Shown in pieces: positions 32,363 through 41,458 of a stretch of DNA of 64,000 bases; within the stretch, counting starts at the first letter, position 1; every line of letters begins with the position of its first letter. This stretch comes from Podochytrium sp. JEL0797 (taxonomy: Eukaryota; Chytridiomycota; Chytridiomycetes; Chytridiales; Chytriomycetaceae): assembly GCA_027596195.1 (NCBI GenBank), contig JADGJG010000026.1, forward strand, positions 1-64,000, read 5' to 3'. Under the pieces are notes generated by a model that saw nothing but the letters and a program-made list of their open reading frames with translations, had not been told where the DNA came from and made no database searches. The position numbers and the translations under genes were made by a program.

Positions 32363-32795
32363 GTTTTTAGAACAAGATTTCACGAATTCGCGTTTCACTT
32401 GTCGCCACAAAAAGATGCGCAGCAGATTTGATTTTTCTATTTTCGGCAATCGAGAAGATTTCGAACCGCAGTTCCCTATCCATTTCTGGTTTCCCTTATG
32501 CTTGGCTTTTCCTCATATGTACATTAGAAACTTTTTCCAAGATTGACTCTGATTCTTCACCGGCAACCCGCTCCACCCAAGCCGTGTGAAATACTAACCT
32601 CATAAACGCCGTTCGAGTCTTGACGCTCTGGTAGATCCAAAACCGCGAATCCTTGTCTACCTCCATCATTTGACGCGCGAATCCGTTTTATTGGCCGTGA
32701 AAGGAAATACCGATCCGAAATCGCCTCCGTTGGTGGTTCCCGGATCAGCCATCATTCCTCCCTGGCTCACCTAAATAAGACTTAAATGGAACTCG
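32363..32795. other. Intergenic region, no gene seen
   Basis: About 430 bp upstream of the solitary 7TM gene. Minus-strand frames in 32560-32760 are short and interrupted; I could not join them into a gene. Confidence 0.35.
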
Positions 32796-33168
32796 TTGTT
32801 GGACTCGCAATATCTTGACGCGTCTTGCGCGAATTTACTTCCCCTCTTGCTGTCTTACATCAATCGTCTTGTGAAATCTCTATACGCGTGCGTGCGTGCT
32901 CTCCGGAGTTTGACCCCCATTTCACCAGCACCACCTGACCGCTTTCCTCTGCGGTACCTCCCCGGGGAGCTCTGGGCGTTGATTGCTTAGAAATTTCGTT
33001 CTCGTCTTGACTTGTTTTATCGCGGCGCGCAAGAACTAGAGGACGATTACGCGGTTTTTTTGATTGCCAGATGAACCCCCCGCTACCCGGGGCTCGCGTG
33101 GATCTGGCCGTGTGGCAGAAGAATTGAGGACGTTGTTGGAAACGTTGGTGGAGTGTGGGGCGGAATAA
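32796..33168 (+). pseudogene. Possible decayed F-box-type gene fragment
   Basis: A plus-strand frame ends R-Y-L-P-G-E-L-W-A-L-I-A, like the start of an F-box, then hits a TAG. The same frame continues K-F-R-S-R-L-D-L-F-Y-R-G to a second stop near 33074. Another frame is open to 33168, reading A-E-E-L-R-T-L-L-E-T-L-V-E-C-G. It could be a broken gene or one whose short introns I failed to place. Confidence 0.3.
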
Positions 33169-33232
33169 TTTAAGGCGATCGACGGCGCATTGCGATGCGA
33201 CATATTTATTCCATAAAAAGATTCATGAAATC

Positions 33233-34799
33233 ATGCCCCCCCAAACAAGCGAACAAGATTTGGCCGATTTCTTGCACCCAACTTGCATGGGAACAATGCG
33301 TCGCGACCCTCTAAAAACACGTGTGGCCGCAAAACGTGTTTTCCAACTTGTTCCTCACCACGTGGTCGGACCAAAAAGAAAAAAATCCCCTTCGGAATCC
33401 ATCTCCACTCCGCCCCCGTTACGAGCAATGCCATCCCCGCTCCTCGCCAGCGTGACCTCCCTTGTGTACCAAAGCACACGGCGCATCGTGCACCGTGATG
33501 CCGTGGTCACCAAGGCCCTTACAACAGTGGGGATCCAGCGCGAGACTCCAGTGTCCCTATATCACGAGCTACACGGCCACGGGAAGCACAAGCTCCTGTT
33601 CATCACAGGATGGGCCGGCTCATGCGACAACTGGCGGTTTCAGACCGACTTCTTTGGACAGCATGGCGACTTTGAGGTGAGGGGGGCGGAAAGTGTGTAA
33701 TGCTTCGAAGATTGTTGATCGACTGATTACAACCCCCCCAGGTGTGCATCTACGAGAACAGGGGCAGTGGGTTCAGTTCGGCCCCAAAGGCAAACTACCA
33801 GATGCGGGATATGGCGCAGGATGCCGTGGATCTGATGGACCAGTTGGGATGGAAGAAGGCGCATGTTGTGGGTGTTTCGATGGGTGGAATGGTACGCTAT
33901 ACAACCACTGCCCATATCACATCACTCACCATCCAAGCCTTTAGATTGCACAAGAACTGGCCCTCCTCGCCCCCTCTCGCGTCGAATCACTCACCCTTGC
34001 ATCCACATGTGCATCCCACGCACTCCCTCCGATTCGAAACATCCCGTGGCTCCTGTCCTCCTTCACCCAGATCCTGTTTGGCCTTGCCAAGCCGAAAAAC
34101 CTCATGCCCTTCTTTCTCTATTCCCGACGATGGTTGAACCTCCCCGCCCCGAGAGACAGCGGATACTCATCGAACCTCGAATACATGCTCAAATTCCACG
34201 GCGGAAGAATCGACAGTCGCCCTCCGCAAAGCTTTGTTAGCGCCATCCGTCAACTCATGGGAATTGTTTCGTTCCACATCAGCAAAGACCGGCTTATGGG
34301 GCTCAAACAGTATTTCCTCAAGAGCGCTATCCCGGCCATGGTGATTCACGGGACAGAGGATGCTCTCGTTCATTTGAAAGCGAGTTGGAATTTGGCGACG
34401 CTGTTGGGGGCTCGATTGGTGGTGTTTGAAGGACGTGGACACGCGTTGAATCATGAGGATATTGACTTGTTCAATCGGTTGTTGTTAAGGCATTTCTATA
34501 CGGCGATTCTGGCGGCAGGTGCGCCCGGGGTGGCGGGGGCTGGCATTCGCAACAGCAGCTTGGAGGAGGCGGCGAGGCGGGCTGGATGGTTTTGGAAACA
34601 GAATGTGGTGGGTACGTTGGAGAAGCAGGCAGCCGCGACAGTGGCGCGTATTCAGGGGAACATGGTTGGAGTTACAGAGTGGATTGTGGGCATGTTGTTT
34701 CGCAAAAAAGATGGAGCTGCTGTGAAGCCGCTTGCTGTGGAGGTGGAATGGCTTTCTGCGGCCTTGACAGATCCGGAGCCTCTTGCTGTTAAAAAATAA
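33233..34799 (+). CDS. Alpha/beta hydrolase fold protein
   Basis: Exons 33233-33676, 33742-33891, 33945-34799 (482 aa). Triad visible: Ser in G-V-S-M-G-G-M (about 194), Asp in G-T-E-D-A-L-V (about 337), His in G-R-G-H-A-L-N (about 364). The oxyanion region is I-T-G-W-A-G-S. The first about 65 residues are basic and unconserved, so translation might instead start at a later ATG such as 33428. A TATA-like stretch lies at 33200-33220. About 100 residues after the His form an extra helical tail with no known domain. Substrate unknown. Confidence 0.82.
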
Positions 34800-34816
34800 A
34801 AAATAAATAAATTAAA

Positions 34817-35737
34817 ATGCTCGCCCAGCGAAACCGACGCGGGATCCGCAACGAGGTGGGACCCCACTTTCTTTCCGTGTTAACTCACTCCACTCCCTAG
34901 GAATGGTACCTCTGGGAACAGGATCCCTCTCACGATGAGAGTGCCAGTGAACTCGCTTCTCGGCTCCTCGCATCTTCCGACTCTCCGTTGTGTGTGCAGT
35001 CCGTGATCCAGGCGCTCGTGCGCAGAGACCCAGCGAGTTACAAGGACGTGGCGATGCTTCCTTTGGGCTGCGATGTGGACGCGAACGTGTGGCAGTGCGA
35101 ACAGCTGAGGTGAGTGCGATCACTCCTGTGGTGTTTCTGAACTCATTTTCTACTCAGACAAACGTGCCTCGAACTCAACCAGCTCGTTGCTGCCCTGCTG
35201 CCAGAATGTCTCCCCGCCGCTGAAAACTGCAGCGAAATGAAGGCCGGTGAATGGCAGTATCTCTGCGCCGCCCACCCGGATCCGCAAGCCTGTTCCGCCA
35301 TCGACTACATTATCCACACTATCGACTCTACCACTGCGCTGCTCAACAACCCAAAATATTTCCCATCGAGGTGCGTGGTGCGCTTGTGCTTGGCTTTCGT
35401 CCGAAGAATCACACTCTGAACACACCCGCAACAAACACAGAGTCACCATCCCAACCACCTCCCAAAAGCACTTTGCCAGCATCGCACGTCGACTGTATCG
35501 CGTGTTTGCCCACGCGTGGTATCACCACCGCGAGGTGTTTGACGAATTCGAAAATGAGTCGCATTTGTACAAGCGGTTTCTGTATTTTTCAACGATCGAG
35601 TTCAAGGTTTGTTTGTTTTCTTTTATCCTTTGTGGTCGCCTCTTTTGTGCGCGTGATTTTTATTCACAAACCCGTGAAAACAGTTGATTCCCAAACAGCT
35701 TTTGACGATCACAGACACGTTCGACGTGACACAATAA
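34817..35737 (+). CDS. MOB4: MOB4/phocein, STRIPAK kinase-phosphatase complex subunit
   Basis: Exons 34817-34855, 34901-35109, 35158-35370, 35441-35606, 35684-35737 (226 aa, the family length). Typical blocks: V-W-Q-C-E-Q-L-R-Q-T-C-L-E-L-N, W-x-Y-L-C-A-A-H-P, C-S-A-I-D-Y-I-I-H-T-I-D, L-L-N-N-P-K-Y-F-P-S-R, and R-R-L-Y-R-V-F-A-H-A-W-Y-H-H with zinc-binding His residues. The first coding exon is only 13 codons. MOB4 sits in the STRIPAK complex, which in fungi controls cell fusion, polarity and development. It starts 18 bp after the upstream hydrolase stop, so its promoter must lie inside that gene or be very short. Confidence 0.93.
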
Positions 35738-36245
35738 AAGCCTATGATTTAGATACCTTCAATTGCTCACTTTAAGAAACTCTGCCGTAATCCTTTTTCC
35801 TGCCTCAAACTTGTGACACCTGAATATCGAATTTTTTTGAATCGAAAAGCAAACAAACGCGCAGTTCGGGACTCAATTATAGTTTCCTCATATCATAGGG
35901 GTCTGGTAGAATTGTATGGTAGTGTTGGCACGAATCAGGGCGAATTGATCAGGAATTGATTAGGGGGCTTGAAATTTCTGATTTCCTTTTTTGAACGGTT
36001 CGAATATTCATTGTTGAGCAACTTTCGCGATAATGTATGGGATGATAAGCCGATGACTGTACATTTCATTCATCTAGCTTTAAACTTTGTAGGAAATCAC
36101 ATGTGGCTGATTAATGGCTGGCGTCAAATCACATTCACTTTACGGGCATGAATGAATAGCGCGTAACATACTCTCCTTTTCGTTAATTCGGTTAAAACGC
36201 AACGTGATTCCCCCACCCAAAACTCCATTTTCTCCCAATTCCCCA
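35738..36245. other. AT-rich intergenic region, no gene seen
   Basis: 508 bp, AT-rich, with only short chance frames. Serves as promoter of the next LLETY-family gene. Confidence 0.45.
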
Positions 36246-37452
36246 ATGCCAGAACGGACCGTACCACAACCGGAATCCCCACCGCCTACGTTGGCGCGAA
36301 GAGGGTCTACAAAGAGTCTCCCGATGCAGCGAGTTGAGGCTGAGAATCGCGTCAAGAATGTTCAAACGGTTGGAGGTCGCATCAAGGAATCTTTCAAGGA
36401 ACTCAAGCGCCGAATGACCATGCAGAATGGAACAACCTCGAACCGGAACGATGGAGCCATCTCGGTTCACTCGCGTGAGGTTCCCGTGGCGGATTCGTGT
36501 GTGGCCCAAGTTTCCGTCTCTGGGATGACTATCGATGCTCGAGAGGGAATCTGCGAAGAGCTGTATAGCTCTTCTGATCTTGATGTGATGACTTGGTCAG
36601 GAGAAGTGGCCGATTCTATATCACCCGAGAGCGATTCTCCTTTATCGCGAGTTCCAGACACGTACCAGCATCTACTGGCGTTGCGTCACTACTCCATGAG
36701 GTGAATCCGACGCATATTTTATCATCAACGCCTTTAATTAATCACCATTGAGTAGTTCCCTCTTTTCCGCACAGCAGCAGCCGCCGTCCGCCGACTTGGA
36801 AACCATCTACTCCGAATCTGACAATGACGACGACTTTTGGGACGACGCGAGCTCTCCTTTCCTACTTTCACACGCGTTGGTGAAGTCGCCGTCGCTCACT
36901 CTCACCTTTTCCACGATCGGAAACACGACCCCACTCCTTGCCTCCTCCAAGAATCCCGTGGATTTGCAATTGTCCGCGGAGGATTCTAATCCTGTCGTCC
37001 CAAAACTCTCGGAATCCCACACTCTACTGATCGACACGTTTTCTATGCTGATGGACGAGTTGTCGGACGTCTCGGATCTGTCCGAGTTACCTCTGGCACA
37101 AGTGCAAGTCAAGCCCAGTCTGTCGCGGATGTATCTCGATTTTCTGTCCGACTTGCTGGAGGAGTTGCCGCCTGCTCGTCCGACAATACAGTTTATGCCG
37201 CGCAACACTCCAACCACGAGCACATCAAGCTTGTTTGCAGGGCTGAACATGGAAGAAAGCACTTCCTGGTCGAAATGGGACGCATCGATTTCGGAGGATG
37301 TGGGCTTCAACTTGTCAATGCAGAGTGGGGATTCACGTGGAGAGGGGTTTCGCGCGAGAAATAGTCTCCAGTTCGGCAAGAGCATGTCGTTTGATGATGA
37401 GATGAAGGAGATGTATCGGTTCATGTGCAACCACAGAGAACTCTTGAATTGA
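36246..37452 (+). CDS. LLETY-family protein 2 (uncharacterised)
   Basis: Exons 36246-36700 and 36756-37452 (383 aa). It matches family protein 1 block by block: K-S-L-P-M-Q-R near the start; basic helix I-K-E-S-F-K-E-L-K-R-R-M-T-M; phase-2 intron between R-H-Y-S-M-R and S-S-L-F-S. Then F-W-D-D in an acidic stretch, the helix L-I-D-T-F-S-M-L-M-D-E-L-S-D, Y-L-D-F-L-S-D-L-L-E-E-L-P, and a C-terminal M-K-E-M-Y-R-F-M-C-N. A second in-frame ATG 42 bp upstream is absent; the alternative start there would be GTG. AATAAA lies 30 bp after the stop. Confidence 0.8.
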
Positions 37453-37534
37453 GTCGCGGCAAGAAATGTGTGTAAATGCTATTTAATAAAGATAGGATTC
37501 GATTTGAACAATTCCGAACTGCAGTTCAAAGCAA

Positions 37535-37692
37535 AGCATCGAGTCGCGAATCTCCACTGCTTCAGGAATCTCCTTTTCCTACACCAGTGCAGCGATTTCC
37601 CCAGCCACCGCTATTCCACCTCAAAATCTGAACTACAGCACCTTGTTAATGTCGCCGGAAAAATCGCAGCAAACAGTCGCAGTTTGCTCGTC
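37535..37692 (-). pseudogene. Remnant of a GRF-finger/coiled-coil gene 3' end
   Basis: Two stretches match the intact gene at 38581-39228 in order. One, at about 37633-37692, codes D-E-Q-T-A-T-V-C-C-D-F-S against D-E-E-T-A-T-V-L-R-D-F-S. The other, at about 37535-37620, matches the end of the coiled coil at DNA level (shared GCGATTTCCC and CACCGCTA-TCCACCT). The sequence between, coding the middle of the coil, is deleted. The first stretch is now the tail of the broken gene at 37633-38461. Confidence 0.7.
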
Positions 37693-38461
37693 CTCCAGAG
37701 CAGGTACCACTCCCGTGTAGCGCAAGAAAATCTCATCGAGTGCGCGGCAGCGGGAGGAGAAACGAGCCACGTATCCCTCGCGGCGTGAGTTGCAATACTC
37801 AATCCAAGCAATGTGGGCTTTGTAGAAGGACTCGAAAGGGACGTGCGGGTTTGCCTCGGCGAACTTGGTGACCATTGATGTGTAGACTGCGAGCTCCTTG
37901 ACCCGTTCACCATGTAGATCAGGTTCATGCAGTCGACAAGCTTTGCCCAAGCACGGTGGAAATCGGGCCACGTGTTGATGAGATAACGGCCAGACTTTGT
38001 AAAGAACTCGGTCATGAGCGCGTTCTTGCCTGGGAACGTGGAGAATGGCTGGGAGGAGTAAGGGTCCAAGTAATCATGGACATCGAGGATCGACTCGAGA
38101 AAGTCCGGGATGCGACGCGTGACCAAATACCTACACTTGCAGCGAGTTTTCAAAAAGGGACGTGAAATGCAGGATGGATGGCAGATTCGATCGTCCATAT
38201 TGGGATTGGATCGTGACTGGAGCAGCGTCGAAGTCGTTCCATACACGGAATGTTGGTGTCGAAACTTTCGCGGGCTTCGTGAGGCGGATCGGCGAGCATG
38301 ACAAACTCTTCGGAATTCGAATCGTCGCCTCGTTTCGTCACTAATGGCTCGACAAACTCGGCGACTGCGAAGATCGACTGGCTCATTGCAGCCTCAGTGG
38401 GGTGCTCCCTTTGAAGGAAGGCAAGGTCTTGGAACGTGGTGCTCTTGAGCTTTCGATCCAT
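37633..38461 (-). pseudogene. Uncharacterised gene with two single-base frame breaks, 3' end fused to a GRF-gene remnant
   Basis: Starts M-D-R-K-L-K at 38461. The frame breaks at about 38153-38157 (a T run on the minus strand, one base short) and again near 37906-37910 (a short G run, one base short). Around each break the flanking frames read on without stops and look like one protein: ...H-P-A-F-H-V-P-F then T-R-C-K-C-R-Y-L; ...C-M-N-L-I-Y-M-V then K-E-L-A-V-Y-T. Both are homopolymer losses, so base-call error is as likely as decay. No domain recognised; the last about 19 residues come from the GRF-gene remnant. Confidence 0.6.
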
Positions 38462-38580
38462 AATGGAATGCTTTCGTGCAGAAATCAGAATTGTATTTTC
38501 AATTTTAATTTTTATGCAGGCACAGGGCACTAAGAGATCACGGACACACCTCCAGCAACGCATCCACCACTCTGTCAATC

Positions 38581-39228
38581 TCATTCGTCTTGATCAATTC
38601 TGATAAGCAATGTCTTCATCAGGTCACGAATCTCCTGCTTCAAAGATGTCTTTTCCTCCTTCAATCCGGCGATTTCCCGAGACACCGCTACTCCACCTGG
38701 CGTCTCCGCCTCCCCCTTGAGCTTATCGTGCTCTCTCTTCAACTGTGCATTTTCCAGCAGAGCTTTGTTCATGACGTCGGAAGCGTTGCTGATAGCGAGG
38801 GAAAAATCGCGGAGAACGGTCGCTGTTTCCTCGTCCTCTGTGTCACTCAAGTCTTCCTTGCACTCTAACGGGTTGAAATAGAGAGGAGTATTTGACGACA
38901 GTGGAACGGTGGTGTTTTGCGATGAGGGTGATCCATTTTGCGTTGACTGCGACCCGCCCGTGTCTTCGAATGGGGTGAGCTGCTGAATGTGGCTTGTTTG
39001 CTGAGAAGCGGTGTAAGTTGAGTGGTCTCCGACGGCCGCGGCGCTTTGGGTGGCGGAGGCATCACCGGTGGGAACAGGGGTGTCGATCCAGTGCGAGAAG
39101 CCATGATCGGGGCAACACCAATACGGTCTGCCGGGGTTCTTTTCACTCCTGGAGATCCACTCTTTGCACTCTTGGGTGCAAGCAACGAGCTGGCCGAGTT
39201 CGTTCTTGTCGCGCTTTTTGCAACTCAT
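38581..39228 (-). CDS. GRF-type zinc finger plus coiled-coil protein, copy 2
   Basis: Single exon, 215 aa. C-K-K-R-D-K-N-E-L-G-Q...C-T-Q-E-C...N-P-G-R-P-Y-W-C-C-P-D-H ending H-W gives a GRF finger like copy 1 at 16262. A Ser/Thr/Gln-rich linker, an acidic T-E-D-E-E-T-A-T-V box and a Lys/Glu/Leu coiled coil to the C terminus follow. Same length and architecture as copy 1, 22 kb away on the other strand, and source of the remnant just downstream. Confidence 0.8.
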   Translation of the reverse strand: MSCKKRDKNELGQLVACTQECKEWISRSEKNPGRPYWCCPDHGFSHWIDTPVPTGDASATQSAAAVGDHSTYTASQQTSHIQQLTPFEDTGGSQSTQNGSPSSQNTTVPLSSNTPLYFNPLECKEDLSDTEDEETATVLRDFSLAISNASDVMNKALLENAQLKREHDKLKGEAETPGGVAVSREIAGLKEEKTSLKQEIRDLMKTLLIRIDQDE

Positions 39229-39635
39229 TTTTTTTCAACCTGGAATTGCTGTGGAATTGCCCAAGCTTTGGAACACCCGGCAACATCTCGGCAGCTCCAA
39301 AGCCAGGACGCACCGCATTCTCTTCAGCCAGCTACATCTTCAAGTCAATTTCCCCTTCATCAATTTTTCATTTTGTCCACACTCCCAACCCCTTCCAAAC
39401 GCACCTTCAAACTTGCTCGCTGCTTTCATCCCCGACGATCCTGATCCCTTCAAAATTGGTTACATAATTATTTTTTAATGGCTAAATGTAAAGGAACTCC
39501 GTTACAAAACAACAGCTCCACCAATATACAACGGAACATGTCACTTCAAATAATTATTGGAAAGTGAAACTAGATATATTCATCAATTCTATGCTTTTTC
39601 AAAAAAGAAAATAAATGTAAAGTACAATCGACATT

Positions 39636-40055
39636 TCATCTTCTAGCCGCGACGGGTGCCTCCACACCAGCCTCCTCGCCATCACGACGACCCGGGTTCA
39701 TCATGGCACAAAACTGCTGCATGCACCACCTGGCTCTCTTTACCGGTTCCCCCGTAACAGGGTCCACCGCGCGCTTATGCGTGGCGGCAGTCTCCTCCAC
39801 GGTGGCAGGAGCCTCGCCAATAACAACAACAGGCTCTTCAACGACCGAAGCAACAACGACAGCGGATGGGAGATCTGGAACAGCCTCAGGGACAGACGCG
39901 TCATCGCGGCTAAACATTTTCCTCATCCCTTCCCTGCAGGACTCCGTCACGCAATATACGTTTCTCTTTTGGACTACTTGGCTGGTGGATTTGTCGATGG
40001 GGGATGGGGCGGCCAAGGCAAAGGTGGCAAAGAGGAGGATGTTGGAGAGCTTCAT
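39636..40055 (-). CDS. Secreted peptide-hormone-like precursor, copy A
   Basis: 139 aa, single exon. The signal peptide ends near A-L-A-A (about 16). Dibasic KR sites fall at 30-31, 94-95 and 106-107. The last KR releases A-R-W-C-M-Q-Q-F-C-A-M-M-N-P-G (108-122), followed by RR. The first KR precedes a different segment, N-V-Y-C-V-T-E-S-C-R-E-G-M-R-K (from 32), that keeps the aromatic-C-x4-C core. An acidic Val/Glu/Pro spacer separates them. The layout (signal peptide, spacer, Kex2 sites, small Cys-bridged peptide) is that of fungal alpha-pheromone or metazoan neuropeptide precursors. TATAAAG at 40121-40115. Confidence 0.8.
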   Translation of the reverse strand: MKLSNILLFATFALAAPSPIDKSTSQVVQKRNVYCVTESCREGMRKMFSRDDASVPEAVPDLPSAVVVASVVEEPVVVIGEAPATVEETAATHKRAVDPVTGEPVKRARWCMQQFCAMMNPGRRDGEEAGVEAPVAARR

Positions 40056-40593
40056 TGTTTTGGAGGGGAAAGGTGGTAGTTTTGGTTGTGGTTGAGAAGG
40101 GGAAGAGGGCCGCTCTTTATACCTGTTTTTCTACGCGCCGCTGGATTTCAAGTTGTGAAACAAGGAAGGTGTCGGTGGATCAATGGGTCAATGGGTCAAT
40201 GTGTTTAAATGCGGGTGTGATTGGATGAAATAAATTTCACGGGGAGATAAGGAGCACGTGGAAATTGCGGGGATTCCTTGGACTTTCTTGTTGAGGGCCA
40301 AAATACTGAGAGAACTTTGAGCCGCAGTTACAGCCATGGTGGCGATCGGACTCTGGTGAAAGGGTTCGTGATGGGATTCCTTAGCCCAAACCTCTAGGAT
40401 CAAGAGCTGGGGAAAAAACTTTCAAACCGCAGTCGTGACAATAGATGCGGCCACAAGTCCCCTTTTTCATGTGCTATACCCAGGGGGGTGGGAAGCGGGA
40501 CCAATCCCCCTTGAAGCACGGCACTTTCCACTGTCATGATATCTTGATTCCTTTAATTAAACCCCCCAGTTCCCAACATCTTCTCACGTTCAA
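40056..40593. other. Promoter of precursor A and 3' flank of the next gene
   Basis: 538 bp. The part up to about 40440 belongs to the inverted duplication; 40440-40593 shows nothing recognisable. Confidence 0.45.
40115..40121 (-). promoter_or_regulatory. TATA box of peptide precursor A
   Basis: TATAAAG, 60 bp upstream of the ATG, in a block nearly identical to that before precursor B. Flanking matches extend about 200 bp upstream, including short tandem GACCCATTG units. Confidence 0.7.
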
Positions 40594-41097
40594 TTAACTC
40601 GTCGGAGTCGCGAAATTCGTCCACCCCGTCCGCGTCACCCCGCCCGTCATTTTCGTTTTGACAGTCAGCCAACTCTTCTCTCCCGCCGCTTTCGATCCTC
40701 GCACCCCAACCTCAAACGCCACAACCGCATACGTCGTAACCCCCTCAATCCTCAAATCAGTCCTCACACTCGGCTCTAAAAACACCCTCTCCCAAAACAC
40801 AATCTGGTACTGTCCCGCCCTTTGCGGAGCGGAAAACTCGAACCTCAACGGTGTGAGCAGTTCCGTCTCGTTTTGGATGTGGTTTTCGTAGATGAGGACG
40901 TTGCCGGGCTCGAGACGCGCTTTGATCCATTGCGTGTGGGTTGTGGGTGTGTTGGTGGCGAGGAATGTGCATTGGATGGGGTCGTGAGGAGGGAAGGTTT
41001 GGGGTGTGGTTGTGTTTGGGGTGAGGATCGTGATTGCGTGGGTTGTGTGGATGAGGAAGAGGAGGATCAGATGTGGAAGGAGTCTGTTGACTAGCAT
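40594..41097 (-). CDS. Small secreted protein, possibly KNH/Kre9-like beta-sandwich
   Basis: 167 aa, single exon. Starts at 41097, where a signal peptide begins (L-L-P-H-L-I-L-L-F-L-I-H-T-T-H-A). The mature part has several N-x-T/S sites, an F-P-P-H-D-P-I-x-C start and one W-I-K-A-R-L block, with beta-strand-like alternation and no GPI tail. It resembles one domain of Kre9/KNH-like wall proteins only loosely; I do not recognise the family with confidence. Confidence 0.65.
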   Translation of the reverse strand: MLVNRLLPHLILLFLIHTTHAITILTPNTTTPQTFPPHDPIQCTFLATNTPTTHTQWIKARLEPGNVLIYENHIQNETELLTPLRFEFSAPQRAGQYQIVFWERVFLEPSVRTDLRIEGVTTYAVVAFEVGVRGSKAAGEKSWLTVKTKMTGGVTRTGWTNFATPTS

Positions 41098-41458
41098 TTT
41101 GTTTTTGTCACGAAATTCGCGATTCAAACCTGTCAAAATTGATTTCAACCTGTCAAAGTTTGGGGTAATATGGAGAATTGGGATCTAGTCCAGGTAGAGA
41201 GGGATAGCGCGCACATGCATGCATCAGGTGACCTTGCCGCCAAAACGTGCCGCTCACGCGTCCGCAACAAAGCAATCAAAGTAATCAATGTCTTCCCTCT
41301 CAATTGGAACCTGCGTATTCCTGTGCTCCACTTTTCCTCTGTTGATTTCGATTTCACTCGCAATTTGAAATCCGTTGACAAACCAGTATCGTGGGTCGGG
41401 TGCCCAGGAGGGGGAGTCGATCCTGTTTCGGAAATCAAAAAAAAAATTGGCAATCAAA
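41098..41458. other. Divergent intergenic region, no gene seen
   Basis: 361 bp between the small secreted protein and the next LLETY-family gene. No exon seen. Confidence 0.4.

Larger units (their letters stand above)
39541..40440. repeat. Left arm of an inverted duplication carrying a peptide-precursor gene
   Basis: Read on the minus strand, this arm matches 46018-46815 on the plus strand. Shared elements include CCAGCTCTTG, CACGTGCTCCTT, CCAATCACACCCGCATTT, the repeated GACCCATTG string, GGTATAAAGAGCGGCCC, the coding region, and 3' flank AAAAAGCATAGAATTGA with CTAGTTTC. The outer end near 40440 is less well conserved. Arms are about 5.6 kb apart. Confidence 0.85.

Noticed and set aside
32560..32760. 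Minus-strand exon-like pieces starting M-A-D-P-G and M-E-V-D-K
   Set aside because: No splice combination kept the frame open, so I could not support a gene.
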